IMG/VR virus record: IMGVR_UViG_3300046000_005775
Location: 1 to 31,894 of that record
Source: a virus
Length of the DNA stretch: 31,894 nt
Strand: one strand, 5' to 3'
The number at the start of each line of letters is the position of its first letter. Positions within the stretch are counted from its first letter, which is position 1. Of the stretch, positions 7,681 to 15,875 are shown in pieces. Position numbers and translations under genes: made by a program. The notes beneath the pieces are model-generated. The model was not told the DNA's origin. It did no database searches and saw only the letters and a list, made by a program, of their open reading frames with translations.

Positions 7681-9399
7681 ATGGGAGCATTATTAGAATC
7701 TGGTATGGTTGGTAACATTGGTTTAAAACACCTACGTGTTATCAAAGAAGATACCATTAAAAAATGGAACGACCTCGGTTTCCTAGAAGGACTTGACGGT
7801 CACCAAAAAGATAACGTAGCACAATTATATGAAAACCAAGCAAGTTATTTAATTAACGAAGCTGCGGTTTCTGACGCAAGTGGTTCATTTGAAACAGTTG
7901 TATTCCCTATCATTCGTAGGGTGTTTTCTAAATTATTAGCTAACGATATCGTTTCTGTACAGGCGATGAATTTACCTATTGGTAAATTGTTCTTCTTTGT
8001 ACCTAAAATTCAAGATACTAAAGCAGCACCTTTCGGTTATCCAAGTACTGAAACTGATCCAGCGGCTGGTTACACATCAACTAAAAGTCTTTATGACCGT
8101 TTCTATGAAGAAAGTGACGGAGCTGATCAAGGCCTTTTTGATTATTCAAGAGGACCTAAAACAGTTAACACTACAACACCATATGCGTTTGTTACGTTTA
8201 ATGGTGGAGTACCATCAGAAACTACCGCAGCTTTAAGTGGTGCGTCAGTATCAAGTTCAATTGTCGTTGTTAGTGGTTTTACAAAAGCAGGACAAGGTAA
8301 ATTAGTTGGTGCAGATGGAAACGTAATGGACACTGAAGAATTTTTAGCATCATTATCTGTTGAAATCACAGGAAACACAACTGGAAATAATGGTGTTAAA
8401 AACTTTAATGTTGTAACACAAAAATACGGTAAAGGTCTTATTGAATATGGTCAAAAATCAGGTACAAATCTTGAAAAATATAACGATATTTGTGATGAAG
8501 AAGGAAAAATCTATTTAAGTGTTGATCTTGAAACTTATAACGATTCAACAGGATTTAATGGTTCAGATTTTAGTTCTAACGATTTAGCAATTGCTAATTT
8601 TAAAATCACTTACCATACATATGGTTCTCTTGAATTCGAAGAAGAAATTGGTGAAGTATCATTTGACCTTCAATCTGTAACTGTATCAGTTACTGAAAGA
8701 AAGTTAAGAGCTAGCTGGTCTCCTGAACTTGCTCAAGACGTATCTGCATTCCATAATATTGACGCAGAAGCCGAATTAACAGCGTTATTGTCTGAACAAA
8801 TTGCAGCGGAAATTGACCGTGAAATTCTTCGTGATATCCGTAAGGGTGCTGCTTGGAGAAGTAAATGGGATTATAACGAATGGAGATATGGTGCAACTGG
8901 AAACACTCCATTTTTGGGTTATACTCAAAAAGATTGGAATCAAACTTTGGTTACAAAAATTAACCAAATTTCAGCACAAATCCACAAGACAACTCTTCGT
9001 GGTGGTGCTAACTGGGTTGTAGTATCTTCTGAAGTATCTGCAGTATTTGATGATTTGGAATATTTCCACGTATCAAACGCAAATCCTGAGCAAGACCAAT
9101 ACAACATGGGTATTGAGAAAATTGGTTCATTAGCTGGTCGTTACCAAGTATTCCGTGACCCATATTTACCAGCAGGTAAAATTATGATTGGTCATAAAGG
9201 AAAATCATTATTGGACGCAGGTTATATTTATGCACCTTATGTACCGTTACAGTTGACCCCAACTATGTACAATCCATTTAACTTTACCCCAATTAAGGGT
9301 ATTATGACTCGTTACGCAAAGAAAATGGTTAACAACCGTTACTATGGTGTAATTGACGTATTTGGATTAACTACATTTGGAACATCGACATTAAGATAA
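7681..9399 (+). CDS. 23: Major capsid protein gp23
   Basis: HK97-fold major capsid protein of T4-like phages, 572 aa (T4 gp23 is 521). The N-terminal about 60 residues (KKWNDLGFLEGLDGHQKDNVA, then LYENQASYLINE) resemble the gp23 propeptide, and LINE|AAVSDASGSF (after Glu60) is the expected gp21 cleavage site. FETVVFPIIRRVF is the conserved segment just after the cleavage site. Further matches are ERKLRASWSPELAQD, GAAWRSKWDYNEW, and near the C-terminus YAPYVPLQLTPTMYNPF and RYAKKMVNNRYYGVIDV. An insertion around residues 140-310, rich in Thr/Ser/Gly beta segments, probably forms the variable surface domain. The leader is AT-only with no Shine-Dalgarno, and a strong terminator follows. Confidence 0.97.
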   Translation: MGALLESGMVGNIGLKHLRVIKEDTIKKWNDLGFLEGLDGHQKDNVAQLYENQASYLINEAAVSDASGSFETVVFPIIRRVFSKLLANDIVSVQAMNLPIGKLFFFVPKIQDTKAAPFGYPSTETDPAAGYTSTKSLYDRFYEESDGADQGLFDYSRGPKTVNTTTPYAFVTFNGGVPSETTAALSGASVSSSIVVVSGFTKAGQGKLVGADGNVMDTEEFLASLSVEITGNTTGNNGVKNFNVVTQKYGKGLIEYGQKSGTNLEKYNDICDEEGKIYLSVDLETYNDSTGFNGSDFSSNDLAIANFKITYHTYGSLEFEEEIGEVSFDLQSVTVSVTERKLRASWSPELAQDVSAFHNIDAEAELTALLSEQIAAEIDREILRDIRKGAAWRSKWDYNEWRYGATGNTPFLGYTQKDWNQTLVTKINQISAQIHKTTLRGGANWVVVSSEVSAVFDDLEYFHVSNANPEQDQYNMGIEKIGSLAGRYQVFRDPYLPAGKIMIGHKGKSLLDAGYIYAPYVPLQLTPTMYNPFNFTPIKGIMTRYAKKMVNNRYYGVIDVFGLTTFGTSTLR

Positions 9400-9420
9400 T
9401 ATAAATTACTCTTAAAATAT

Positions 9421-9452
9421 AAAGGGAATCTCGAAAGGGATTCCCTTTTTTT
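9421..9452 (+). terminator. Rho-independent terminator after gp23
   Basis: A 12-bp stem AAAGGGAATCTC / GGGATTCCCTTT (one T-G pair) is capped by a GAAA tetraloop and followed by a T run to 9452. It is the strongest terminator in the window and closes the head module. Confidence 0.93.
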
Positions 9453-9467
9453 ATTAATTTTAATTAT

Positions 9468-9475
9468 TATATTTG
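9468..9475 (+). promoter_or_regulatory. Possible Bacteroidota-type -7 box (TAnnTTTG)
   Basis: TATATTTG matches the TAnnTTTG element of Bacteroidota housekeeping promoters and sits 12 nt before ATG 9488. No clear TTTG -33 element is present, only T-rich DNA from the preceding terminator. If real, the gene pair that follows would be read by unmodified host RNA polymerase. Confidence 0.35.
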
Positions 9476-9487
9476 CATTAAAAAAAA

Positions 9488-9685
9488 ATGGAAGACCAAA
9501 GTAAAATCATAAAACCGGTTACTTACGAAAAAGTTGATAATGAAAAATTCATTATTGGAATTTCATTAAACGACACTAAAAGTTTTACTGAAATAGGTAA
9601 ATTAGTGGAAAAAGGTATCGCCCAAAATATTGGTTTATACCAAAACAACAAACTACATTATATATCCAAACAAAAATTATCATGA
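9488..9685 (+). CDS. Hypothetical small protein, 65 aa
   Basis: Not recognised. A soluble, charged protein (FIIGISLNDTKSFTEIGKLV) with no motif I can name. Its stop overlaps the start of the dCMP deaminase in an ATGA junction, so the two are translationally coupled and probably belong to the same expression class. A TAnnTTTG-like box lies just upstream. Confidence 0.7.
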   Translation: MEDQSKIIKPVTYEKVDNEKFIIGISLNDTKSFTEIGKLVEKGIAQNIGLYQNNKLHYISKQKLS

Positions 9686-10122
9686 ACTGGACCGAATATT
9701 TTTTAAACATTGCAGAACAGATAAAATTGAAGTCTAAAGACGAATCAACACAAATAGGTGCTATTATTGTTGGTATGGATAATGAAGTCTTATCGACAGG
9801 ATATAACTCGTTTCCGAGGGGTTTAGATGACACCATAAAAGAAAGACAGGAAAGACCCGAAAAATACTTTTGGATCGAACACGCGGAGCGTAATTCTATT
9901 TATAATGCAGCTAGAATTGGTGTCTCATTAAAAAACTCAACAATTTATTTAACGTCTGGAGTACCCTGTATGGACTGTGCTCGAGCCATTGTAAATGTGG
10001 GGATACAAGTTGTTTGGTGTAAAAAAGAATGTACAACAAAGAATAAAGAGAAATGGGAAGAATCTCAAGAAAAAAGTATGAAGTTATTTAATGAATGTAA
10101 TGTGATGGTATATTTTTATTAA
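9682..10122 (+). CDS. cd: Deoxycytidylate (dCMP) deaminase
   Basis: Zinc-dependent deaminase converting dCMP to dUMP, which feeds thymidylate synthesis; with the dUTPase encoded at 25232 it would supply dUMP. Of 146 residues, WIEHAERNSIYNA supplies the zinc ligand His67 and the proton-shuttling Glu69, and SGVPCMDCARAI supplies Cys96 and Cys99. TGYNSFPRGLDD is a typical substrate-loop segment. It is shorter than T4 Cd (193 aa) and close in length to bacterial homologues; the extra zinc-finger insert of T4 is absent. It is the last + strand gene before a tail-to-tail junction with the - strand block, only 6 nt away. Confidence 0.95.
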   Translation: MNWTEYFLNIAEQIKLKSKDESTQIGAIIVGMDNEVLSTGYNSFPRGLDDTIKERQERPEKYFWIEHAERNSIYNAARIGVSLKNSTIYLTSGVPCMDCARAIVNVGIQVVWCKKECTTKNKEKWEESQEKSMKLFNECNVMVYFY

Positions 10123-10128
10123 AAATAT

Positions 10129-10878
10129 TTATTTCATTATCTCTTTAATCCTTTTTATTTCTTGTAACATTGACTGGTAATTATCTGGTATTAATGGAAT
10201 ATCTATTTTATAATTTGTTATTGCATCATTTATTAATTTATAATCAACACCATTTTGTAATAATAATTTCTTTATTAATTCTTTATCTTTTGAATATGTA
10301 AGTAAATTATTTATATCGATTTTACTTAATTTAATTTCTTTTGTTTGAATTATTTTTACTTCAATGTTTTCAGAAGTATGTTGAAGTAAAATTTTTATTT
10401 CTTGTGACCACAATTTTTCACCTTTTACATCAATAATTTTTGTTGCAATAAGGTCTTTATTACGTGAATAATGAATTAATTCATGTATATCATTATAATC
10501 CAAATCTTCACCTTTTACTTCAATAATTTTTATTGCGATATTATCTATACTTTTTGATCGTTTAAGTAAATGAAATATATCATAATGACTCAATTTTTCA
10601 CCTTTCACATCAATAATTTTTGTTGCAATAAGGTCATTATCATTTGAACTATAAAGTAAATAATTTATTTCATTTTGAAGTAATTCTTTACCTTTTTTTT
10701 CAATAGATTTTATTCTTTCATCATCAGTTAAAAATTTAAATTCCCAACCGTCATAACCTGCAACCCTTCTCATTCTAAGATAAGACTTCTTTAACACTGG
10801 TGTTAAACGGTCATATTGTTTTTCTGGTATTTGTGTACCGGTATTCACATATCTACTTAATACTTCTGAATGTTTCAT
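10129..10878 (-). CDS. Protein with five about 30-aa helical repeats, 249 aa
   Basis: Function unknown. An N-terminal segment (SRYVNTGTQIPEKQYDRL, residues 8-25) precedes five tandem repeats of about 30 aa starting near residues 59, 89, 119, 149 and 177. The typical unit is IDVKGEKLxxxDIxxLLxxSKxxDLIATKI. Copies 2 and 4 are almost identical (IATKIIDVKGEKL), which implies recent duplication. Two helices per unit suggest a solenoid for protein binding. The N-terminal segment resembles the C-terminus of the preceding gene (GQYIDRGHTLTDKQFDYF), so the pair share a module. Last gene of the - strand block; its stop is 6 nt from the dCMP deaminase stop. Confidence 0.75.
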   Translation of the reverse strand: MKHSEVLSRYVNTGTQIPEKQYDRLTPVLKKSYLRMRRVAGYDGWEFKFLTDDERIKSIEKKGKELLQNEINYLLYSSNDNDLIATKIIDVKGEKLSHYDIFHLLKRSKSIDNIAIKIIEVKGEDLDYNDIHELIHYSRNKDLIATKIIDVKGEKLWSQEIKILLQHTSENIEVKIIQTKEIKLSKIDINNLLTYSKDKELIKKLLLQNGVDYKLINDAITNYKIDIPLIPDNYQSMLQEIKRIKEIMK

Positions 10879-10892
10879 ATCATTATCTAAAT

Positions 10893-11945
10893 TTAATCTT
10901 TACTTACACTCAAGAAATAATCAAATTGTTTATCAGTTAAAGTGTGACCACGGTCAATATATTGACCTAAATAATAATTTTCTAAATCAGATTCAATTTC
11001 AATATCAGGTTTTTTATAGTTTGGATTTGATGGGTTATCTAAATTTAAAAGAGTTTCTAACTCACCAATTGAATTATTAACTAATCTATTTGTATACTTT
11101 TCAGTTTCAGTTAATTCAGAATATTCAAATTTATCCGTATCAATACCTTTTGACTTTAAATATTCTAAATATCCATCAACCTCTGATCCATATTCCGCAA
11201 TGTTACCAGAAGTATTATTTGCATCCGTTAAAGTAATACTTTTTTGTGGTAATAAATTTGTTTGTAAGACAACCATATGTAATGGATCGTTTGGTTTATC
11301 CATTTTATTTAAATCTACAATATAATAAAATTTAGCTGATCTAGTATTTCTATAACTATTATACATATTTTGTGATGGTTCAGTTCTACCAATACAAAAA
11401 GTATAAGTTTTATTTGTTAAACTGTGTGTATAATTAATACAATCTTTTTTACCTTTAGCCTCATATACATTAATATTATCTCCTTTCATGTATATCGGTA
11501 AGTTAGCGGATTTTTCTTCATCATATTTAGTAGTTTCATATTCTGAAGATTTCTCTCTAGATCTATTAAAAATTTGTAATTGACCATGAATAAGTTCGGT
11601 AAAAGATAACCAATCATTTGGTGTATATGTTTTTTCAATATCTTCTCCATTAGTACCTTTGTACTTAATTGTTAACCCCTTTTTACCAAAATTTTCAGTA
11701 GTAATTTTTCTATTATCCATTAATAGATTAAAATCGTTTATCTCACTAATGATTTGATTAGTGGATATATTGGAATCATAAAAAAAACACATTATTGGAA
11801 TATTTTTTTGATTTTGAGACCTATCTCCATTTTTAAAATCATTTACAATATTTTCAATATCATTTTCAGGTATTCCTTTACCTTTAAGGATATTTTTTCC
11901 AAGTTCTTCAGTTTGTTTACTTTCTAATAAAGTGATTAGTTTCAT
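10893..11945 (-). CDS. Hypothetical protein with CIGR/FYYI-type phage domain, 350 aa
   Basis: No assigned function. It begins MKLITLLESK, like many helical proteins of marine T4-like phages. The middle (about residues 165-235) contains KDCINYTHSL, TFCIGRTEPSQNMYNSYR and AKFYYIVDLNK, then MVVLQTN. I recall a similar layout (a Cys motif, a Tyr-rich helix, then a beta strand FYFI.D) from uncharacterised phage and bacterial proteins. The C-terminus (YLGQYIDRGHTLTDKQFDYF) resembles the N-terminus of the next gene. The start overlaps the cupin-like gene by 4 nt. It could have arisen, with 10129-10878, by splitting of a larger protein. Confidence 0.7.
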   Translation of the reverse strand: MKLITLLESKQTEELGKNILKGKGIPENDIENIVNDFKNGDRSQNQKNIPIMCFFYDSNISTNQIISEINDFNLLMDNRKITTENFGKKGLTIKYKGTNGEDIEKTYTPNDWLSFTELIHGQLQIFNRSREKSSEYETTKYDEEKSANLPIYMKGDNINVYEAKGKKDCINYTHSLTNKTYTFCIGRTEPSQNMYNSYRNTRSAKFYYIVDLNKMDKPNDPLHMVVLQTNLLPQKSITLTDANNTSGNIAEYGSEVDGYLEYLKSKGIDTDKFEYSELTETEKYTNRLVNNSIGELETLLNLDNPSNPNYKKPDIEIESDLENYYLGQYIDRGHTLTDKQFDYFLSVSKD

Positions 11946-12208
11946 AGTTTTTTAATTTTAAGTTTTAAATTATTAGTACCTTTTATTATCCTATGATAAA
12001 TATTTTTTTGGATAACAATTGGTTCATTTTTATTTATTGTAATTGGTAATTCATTATCAAATTGAAATAACCAATCAGTATCGTTTTCACATATAACAAT
12101 TCTATCTTCTTCATCAAAATGCCATTTCAATTCATTCTCATTTAAATCCGATGAAAATGTTCTAATATAAAACCCATTATTTATTTTTTCAGAAAAAGGT
12201 AATTCCAT
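11942..12208 (-). CDS. Small cupin-like protein, 88 aa
   Basis: The pattern ELKWHFDEEDRIV ... DWLFQFDNELPI ... KNIYHRIIKGTNNLKLKI, with an H..ED pair and a later YHRI, looks like a minimal single-domain cupin. I recognise it as a recurring small protein of marine T4-like phages whose function is unknown. Metal binding through His and Glu is possible but unproven. The longer frame begins at a TTG (12229) inside the preceding gene. ATG 12208 (MELPFSEKINNG) is preferred because it follows that gene's stop by 14 nt. It ends in a 4-nt overlap with the next gene. Confidence 0.7.
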   Translation of the reverse strand: MELPFSEKINNGFYIRTFSSDLNENELKWHFDEEDRIVICENDTDWLFQFDNELPITINKNEPIVIQKNIYHRIIKGTNNLKLKIKKL

Positions 12209-12222
12209 AATTTTTTTATTTA

Positions 12223-13692
12223 CTACCAAGAATTTGAGCTTTTGATGCTAAGCACCTTCCTATATCTAGATACATTGCAACTCCACCACCCAGCAGTTGT
12301 TCTATCTTTCTTTTGGTCACATTTGTGTCTTGCTCTAAATGATTTAGCGGCAGCTTTATTATTATTTCTAACCCTCAAATTAGGGTCACCAAAAGTAACT
12401 TTTTTAATATTACCACCTGGACTTTTAACATAAACAGCAAATTTTTTCGGACCACCTGGTGTTCTAAATGGTTTGTTTAATTTTACTTCTTTACCTCTAT
12501 GTTTTGCTTCAACTAAATATTCTTCTTCATCTAAAACAAATGGTATATCTAAATAAACTTCATTACCTTCATATATACCTGTTTTACCTATGTCAGTTTT
12601 TAAAAGTACTTTATCATCACCAAAAACGTTTAATATGTTTTTATTTACCAATTCTCTTGATTCATTAAATAATTCAAAAAATTTTTCTGAATAAACTCTG
12701 TACACATTTTCAATGATTTGTTTTTCATTTTTTAAATGATATTGTAGTCCTTCACTCAGATTTATTTTTGATTCATTTAATACATTTAACGTAGGTGGTA
12801 AATTTTTTTCACTTATTTCAGGTAATTTCAAATTTATTACTCTATTCTCATCAAATCTAGTCATTGTAGGTAGATTTCCTTTACCTACTTTTGGGTCTTT
12901 TTTTTCGGCACTTCTTTTTTGAGAAGTCATTGATTTTTTTTCTTTCTTTGAATATGAACCAGCAGTTTTTGGTGTGTCTTTTGATACTTTCTTAGATGGT
13001 CTACATTTTGGATAACCTTTATCTTTTGCCTCTTTTCTACCACAAGGAGGATGTTTACCATCTACCTTTTTAGATACATCCACCCATTTTTCCTTGAACC
13101 ACCTTCTTAAGTCTTCTTTAATAATTAGACCATTCATAATAGATTCCTCTATATATTTTAAATCTTCTTCGTTTACTAATATTTTCATATTATTGTTTTT
13201 ATTTTCAAAAACATGTTCGTTTGAAAACGATAATTTACCGTTTTCATTAATATACAAATCAACAGAACCCATTTCTCTTGACGCGTTAAGGAATTTTTCT
13301 TCTCTTTCCTCATCATAATGACCATCAAAAAAACCAGCACCATGACCATTTCTTGTTAACCATAAATCATGACCAATTGTATCAGGTTCTACATTATCTT
13401 CAGTTATTGCAGATTCTATTGTATCTTCACCAACTTTTTTAATAAATTCTTTAATATCTGTATATGCTTTAATTAATGAATTATCTTCAATGTCTTCTTT
13501 TGTAAATGTATCAAACCCTTTTTTATTAATATTTGATGATAAATTTATTATTTTTTCAAGTTCGTCATCATCATTATCACCATATATAAGTTCATCATCA
13601 ACCCCATATTCATCATTTATTCTTTCTTCTTCAGTCCAAAGAGCAGCGATTATATAACCTTTTAATATTTCGTTTATTATATTTGAATTCAT
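12223..13692 (-). CDS. Composite phage protein with three recurring domains, 489 aa
   Basis: Three separable parts. Residues about 100-160 carry HDLWLTRNGHGAGFFDGHYD and GSVDLYINENG, a motif I know from unrelated phage proteins. Residues about 195-275 carry RRWFKEKWVDVSKK, HPPCGRKEAKDKGYPKCRPS and SAEKKDPKVGKGN, a basic Cys-containing module resembling DUF5872. Residues about 390-480 carry KEVKLNKPFRTPGGPKKFAV, KKVTFGDPNLRVR and SFRARHKCDQKKD followed by WWSC, a module resembling DUF6321, common near structural genes of cyanophages and pelagiphages. DUF names are from memory. An LNES string near residue 305 resembles a prohead protease site. It may be a virion or core protein; no enzymatic motif is evident. 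Confidence 0.75.
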   Translation of the reverse strand: MNSNIINEILKGYIIAALWTEEERINDEYGVDDELIYGDNDDDELEKIINLSSNINKKGFDTFTKEDIEDNSLIKAYTDIKEFIKKVGEDTIESAITEDNVEPDTIGHDLWLTRNGHGAGFFDGHYDEEREEKFLNASREMGSVDLYINENGKLSFSNEHVFENKNNNMKILVNEEDLKYIEESIMNGLIIKEDLRRWFKEKWVDVSKKVDGKHPPCGRKEAKDKGYPKCRPSKKVSKDTPKTAGSYSKKEKKSMTSQKRSAEKKDPKVGKGNLPTMTRFDENRVINLKLPEISEKNLPPTLNVLNESKINLSEGLQYHLKNEKQIIENVYRVYSEKFFELFNESRELVNKNILNVFGDDKVLLKTDIGKTGIYEGNEVYLDIPFVLDEEEYLVEAKHRGKEVKLNKPFRTPGGPKKFAVYVKSPGGNIKKVTFGDPNLRVRNNNKAAAKSFRARHKCDQKKDRTTAGWWSCNVSRYRKVLSIKSSNSW

Positions 13693-13696
13693 AATA

Positions 13697-14464
13697 TTAA
13701 TTTATATAACAATTTAATTCATATTTTTCTTTCATACCATAAACTTGTATGTGTAAAGATTTCTTTTGTTCCTTATCATCTTTTTTCAAAGATATTGTAA
13801 ATCGATTTGTATCGCCTTCTTTTGGTTTTTTTGGTCCCATACCTATTTCAGATGCAACTTCATCTTGGTCATATGTGTAACCTTTTTTCTCTGCGTATTC
13901 AAGACCAGCATTAATTGCTGAAGTATATGTTTTGTGATAGATATCATCATTATCTTTTTTTGACTCGTTTACACTTTCATTTGTTTTTTTTCTCCATCCA
14001 CCACCTTTTGATTTATATCTTTTAGCAGCTGCACCATTACAATATGCACTTGGACAAACATCATATTTAGTTTTAGCCCAAGCTAAAGACGCTGCCCATA
14101 GTTTAGGGTTAGTTGGTTTATTTTTAGACTCATCAATCACTTCATTTTCATTTAAACTAAATGTATCCATGTTTGGTTCTAATCTTGAATTCATTTTAGG
14201 TTTTTTATCTGTACTTTCAGTTTCATTCATTAAAAAATCAAAAACTTGGTCAATATTTGTTTTGGCTTCTGAAATATGGTCATCCGCCCAATCATGACCA
14301 TTTTGTAAAATTGAATCAACTTCATTCTCATCCATTTTTAATAAAATCTCACATTGTCTATGTATTTGAGAGATATTTTGAAAAAACATATAATTCTCTT
14401 CACTATAAGCAGATTCGGATAAATTTTTTAATTGTTTTTTAATAATTGTTTTAATATTTTTCAT
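13697..14464 (-). CDS. Composite phage protein (SAYCNGAAAKRYK and ELNCYIN modules), 255 aa
   Basis: Two recurring phage modules are fused. Residues about 118-160 read NPKLWAASLAWAKTKYDVCP then SAYCNGAAAKRYKSKGGGWR, a basic motif found in many marine phage proteins. Residues about 176-255 read YHKTYTSAINAGLEYAEKKGY, a linker, then TNRFTISLKKD and HIQVYGMKEKYELNCYIN, a small alpha-beta module also widespread in T4-like marine phages. Functions of both are unknown to me. The N-terminal 115 residues are acidic and helical. Its arrangement resembles the neighbour at 12223, suggesting a family of modular, possibly DNA- or capsid-associated proteins. It starts 10 nt after the gene at 14475. Confidence 0.72.
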   Translation of the reverse strand: MKNIKTIIKKQLKNLSESAYSEENYMFFQNISQIHRQCEILLKMDENEVDSILQNGHDWADDHISEAKTNIDQVFDFLMNETESTDKKPKMNSRLEPNMDTFSLNENEVIDESKNKPTNPKLWAASLAWAKTKYDVCPSAYCNGAAAKRYKSKGGGWRKKTNESVNESKKDNDDIYHKTYTSAINAGLEYAEKKGYTYDQDEVASEIGMGPKKPKEGDTNRFTISLKKDDKEQKKSLHIQVYGMKEKYELNCYIN

Positions 14465-14474
14465 AATTTTAATT

Positions 14475-15851
14475 TTATTTTTCTGATATTATTTCAAATT
14501 TAATATAGTTAGGATAAAAATTTTCCTCAGTATATGTTAATGCTTTAAATTCCATAAAATACTCTCTAGGTATCATAAATGATGTATCTAAATAGAACGA
14601 ATTTTCATTAGTTGTCATATCTAATTTAGTCCAATCATAAACAATAACGTTAGTTTTACCTTCTTTTATAAATATTCTATAAAAAACGTTTTCAAATAAT
14701 TGTGATTTAGAAATTTCAATTGATTTCAAATCAATAACAATCTTTTTTAATTCACCTCTTATTATTTTATCATTTTGTTTTATTCCTGAAAATTGTATAA
14801 TAAAATTTTGTGATTCTGTTGGATTTGACCCAAATGAATAATAATTGGAAAATGGTTTAGGTACGAATTTTTGTGTGACATCCGATATTGAATTATTATC
14901 AATATTTAAATTTCTCCATTTATCATAAAAAAATCTTTTACCATCACATAGTTCACCAGATATACCGAAAGCAACTTTATAAATACCTTTTTTAATTTTG
15001 GTTGTTGTTAACCCCGTAAGTCCCGTAATTGGTGTCTCTGAACTATTTAAAATATCAACAATAGGCATTCCATCTAAATCATAAAAATTACCACCTTTTG
15101 TTACATATAAAAAAAGATTATTATCTCTTTCACTAATAAAATTTTGTCGATTATCTTGTATTAAATCATCAAAAACAGATTCAACAAAAGGTTCATAAAA
15201 TGTTTGTGTGTATTTGGTAAAAAATGAAACAGATTGGTCATATTCATCATTAATATCTTGATATAAGACAGCAAAGGCTAACCCTAATCCATGATTAGTG
15301 TTACCTGACACAATAATACCATTAACGTAGTCAGTGATATCTACGTCGATATTTTCGTTACCGTTATCAAAATGAATTGTCGTTAATATTGTTGGTGATG
15401 TTGAATAGACACCAGGGATTGTCCACCCATTTAAAGTTGTCCTATTAAACCAATTTGATGGACGTTCATCAAAAGTATTATTACCATACGTGAAATCATA
15501 TCCACCATCTTCATAATCAAATCCAATGCCCTCATCCCAATTTTCTGAAATTTTAAAAAGTATTAAATCAAATGATGTGGTTCTTTGTTTTCCAGTGTTT
15601 CTTTTTTCACCTATTAATTTAGGATCACCGAATATAGTATTGGTCATTTTTAAATAATGTCTAGTATTAGTGTTATTAACTAAATCACCATTTTGAATTT
15701 TTGTTATTAAATCAGAAAAATCGACTTTAAATAAATATTTAGAAAAACCTGACCCATAAAAAATTTCGGTAGTTGGATTTTTTGCAGTATTTACACCATA
15801 ATTTTTTATTATGGTATTATTTTTTTCAAAATACGAACGGAAATAAGACAT
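14475..15851 (-). CDS. Putative virion structural protein with DNRLRE-like module, 458 aa
   Basis: The N-terminal half follows the DNRLRE/CBM96-like beta-sandwich pattern: YLFKVDFSDLITKI (strand after the signature Arg/Lys-rich edge), SFDLILFKISENWDEGIGFD, WTIPGVYS, NIDVDITDYVNGI, NHGLGLAFAV, then SVSFFTKYTQTFYEPFVE. Such modules bind surfaces or brace secreted and virion proteins. The C-terminal half (KKIVIDLKSIEI, YRIFIKEGKTNVIVYDW) is also beta-rich. Located next to the gp5-like gene and preceded by a late-promoter-like motif, so tail, baseplate or fibre location is likely. I infer the module by pattern only. Confidence 0.7.
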   Translation of the reverse strand: MSYFRSYFEKNNTIIKNYGVNTAKNPTTEIFYGSGFSKYLFKVDFSDLITKIQNGDLVNNTNTRHYLKMTNTIFGDPKLIGEKRNTGKQRTTSFDLILFKISENWDEGIGFDYEDGGYDFTYGNNTFDERPSNWFNRTTLNGWTIPGVYSTSPTILTTIHFDNGNENIDVDITDYVNGIIVSGNTNHGLGLAFAVLYQDINDEYDQSVSFFTKYTQTFYEPFVESVFDDLIQDNRQNFISERDNNLFLYVTKGGNFYDLDGMPIVDILNSSETPITGLTGLTTTKIKKGIYKVAFGISGELCDGKRFFYDKWRNLNIDNNSISDVTQKFVPKPFSNYYSFGSNPTESQNFIIQFSGIKQNDKIIRGELKKIVIDLKSIEISKSQLFENVFYRIFIKEGKTNVIVYDWTKLDMTTNENSFYLDTSFMIPREYFMEFKALTYTEENFYPNYIKFEIISEK

Positions 15852-15857
15852 ATTTTT

Positions 15858-15871
15858 TATTATATAAATAT
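15858..15871 (-). promoter_or_regulatory. Late-promoter-like motif (minus strand)
   Basis: On the minus strand the sequence reads ATATTTATATAATA, 6 nt before the ATG of the structural gene at 15851. It occupies most of the 24-nt gap to the previous stop (15876). It is the same core as upstream of gp21 and gp22. Confidence 0.55.
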
Positions 15872-15875
15872 GTCA

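Noticed and set aside
7979-9022. Several overlapping frames inside the capsid gene on both strands
   Set aside because: All are shadows of gp23, whose own frame is fully conserved along its length.
10111-10127. Bidirectional terminator between the dCMP deaminase and the minus-strand block
   Set aside because: TATTTTT/AAAAATA forms only a 7-bp all-A/T stem with a 3-nt loop, expected by chance in this AT-rich DNA.
10125-10138. Late-promoter-like ATATTTATTTCATT on the plus strand
   Set aside because: It shares only the ATATTTAT core and would transcribe antisense into the minus-strand block with no gene behind it.
12209-12229. TTG start for the cupin-like protein
   Set aside because: It would overlap the previous gene, and ATG 12208 just after that gene's stop gives a cleaner product.
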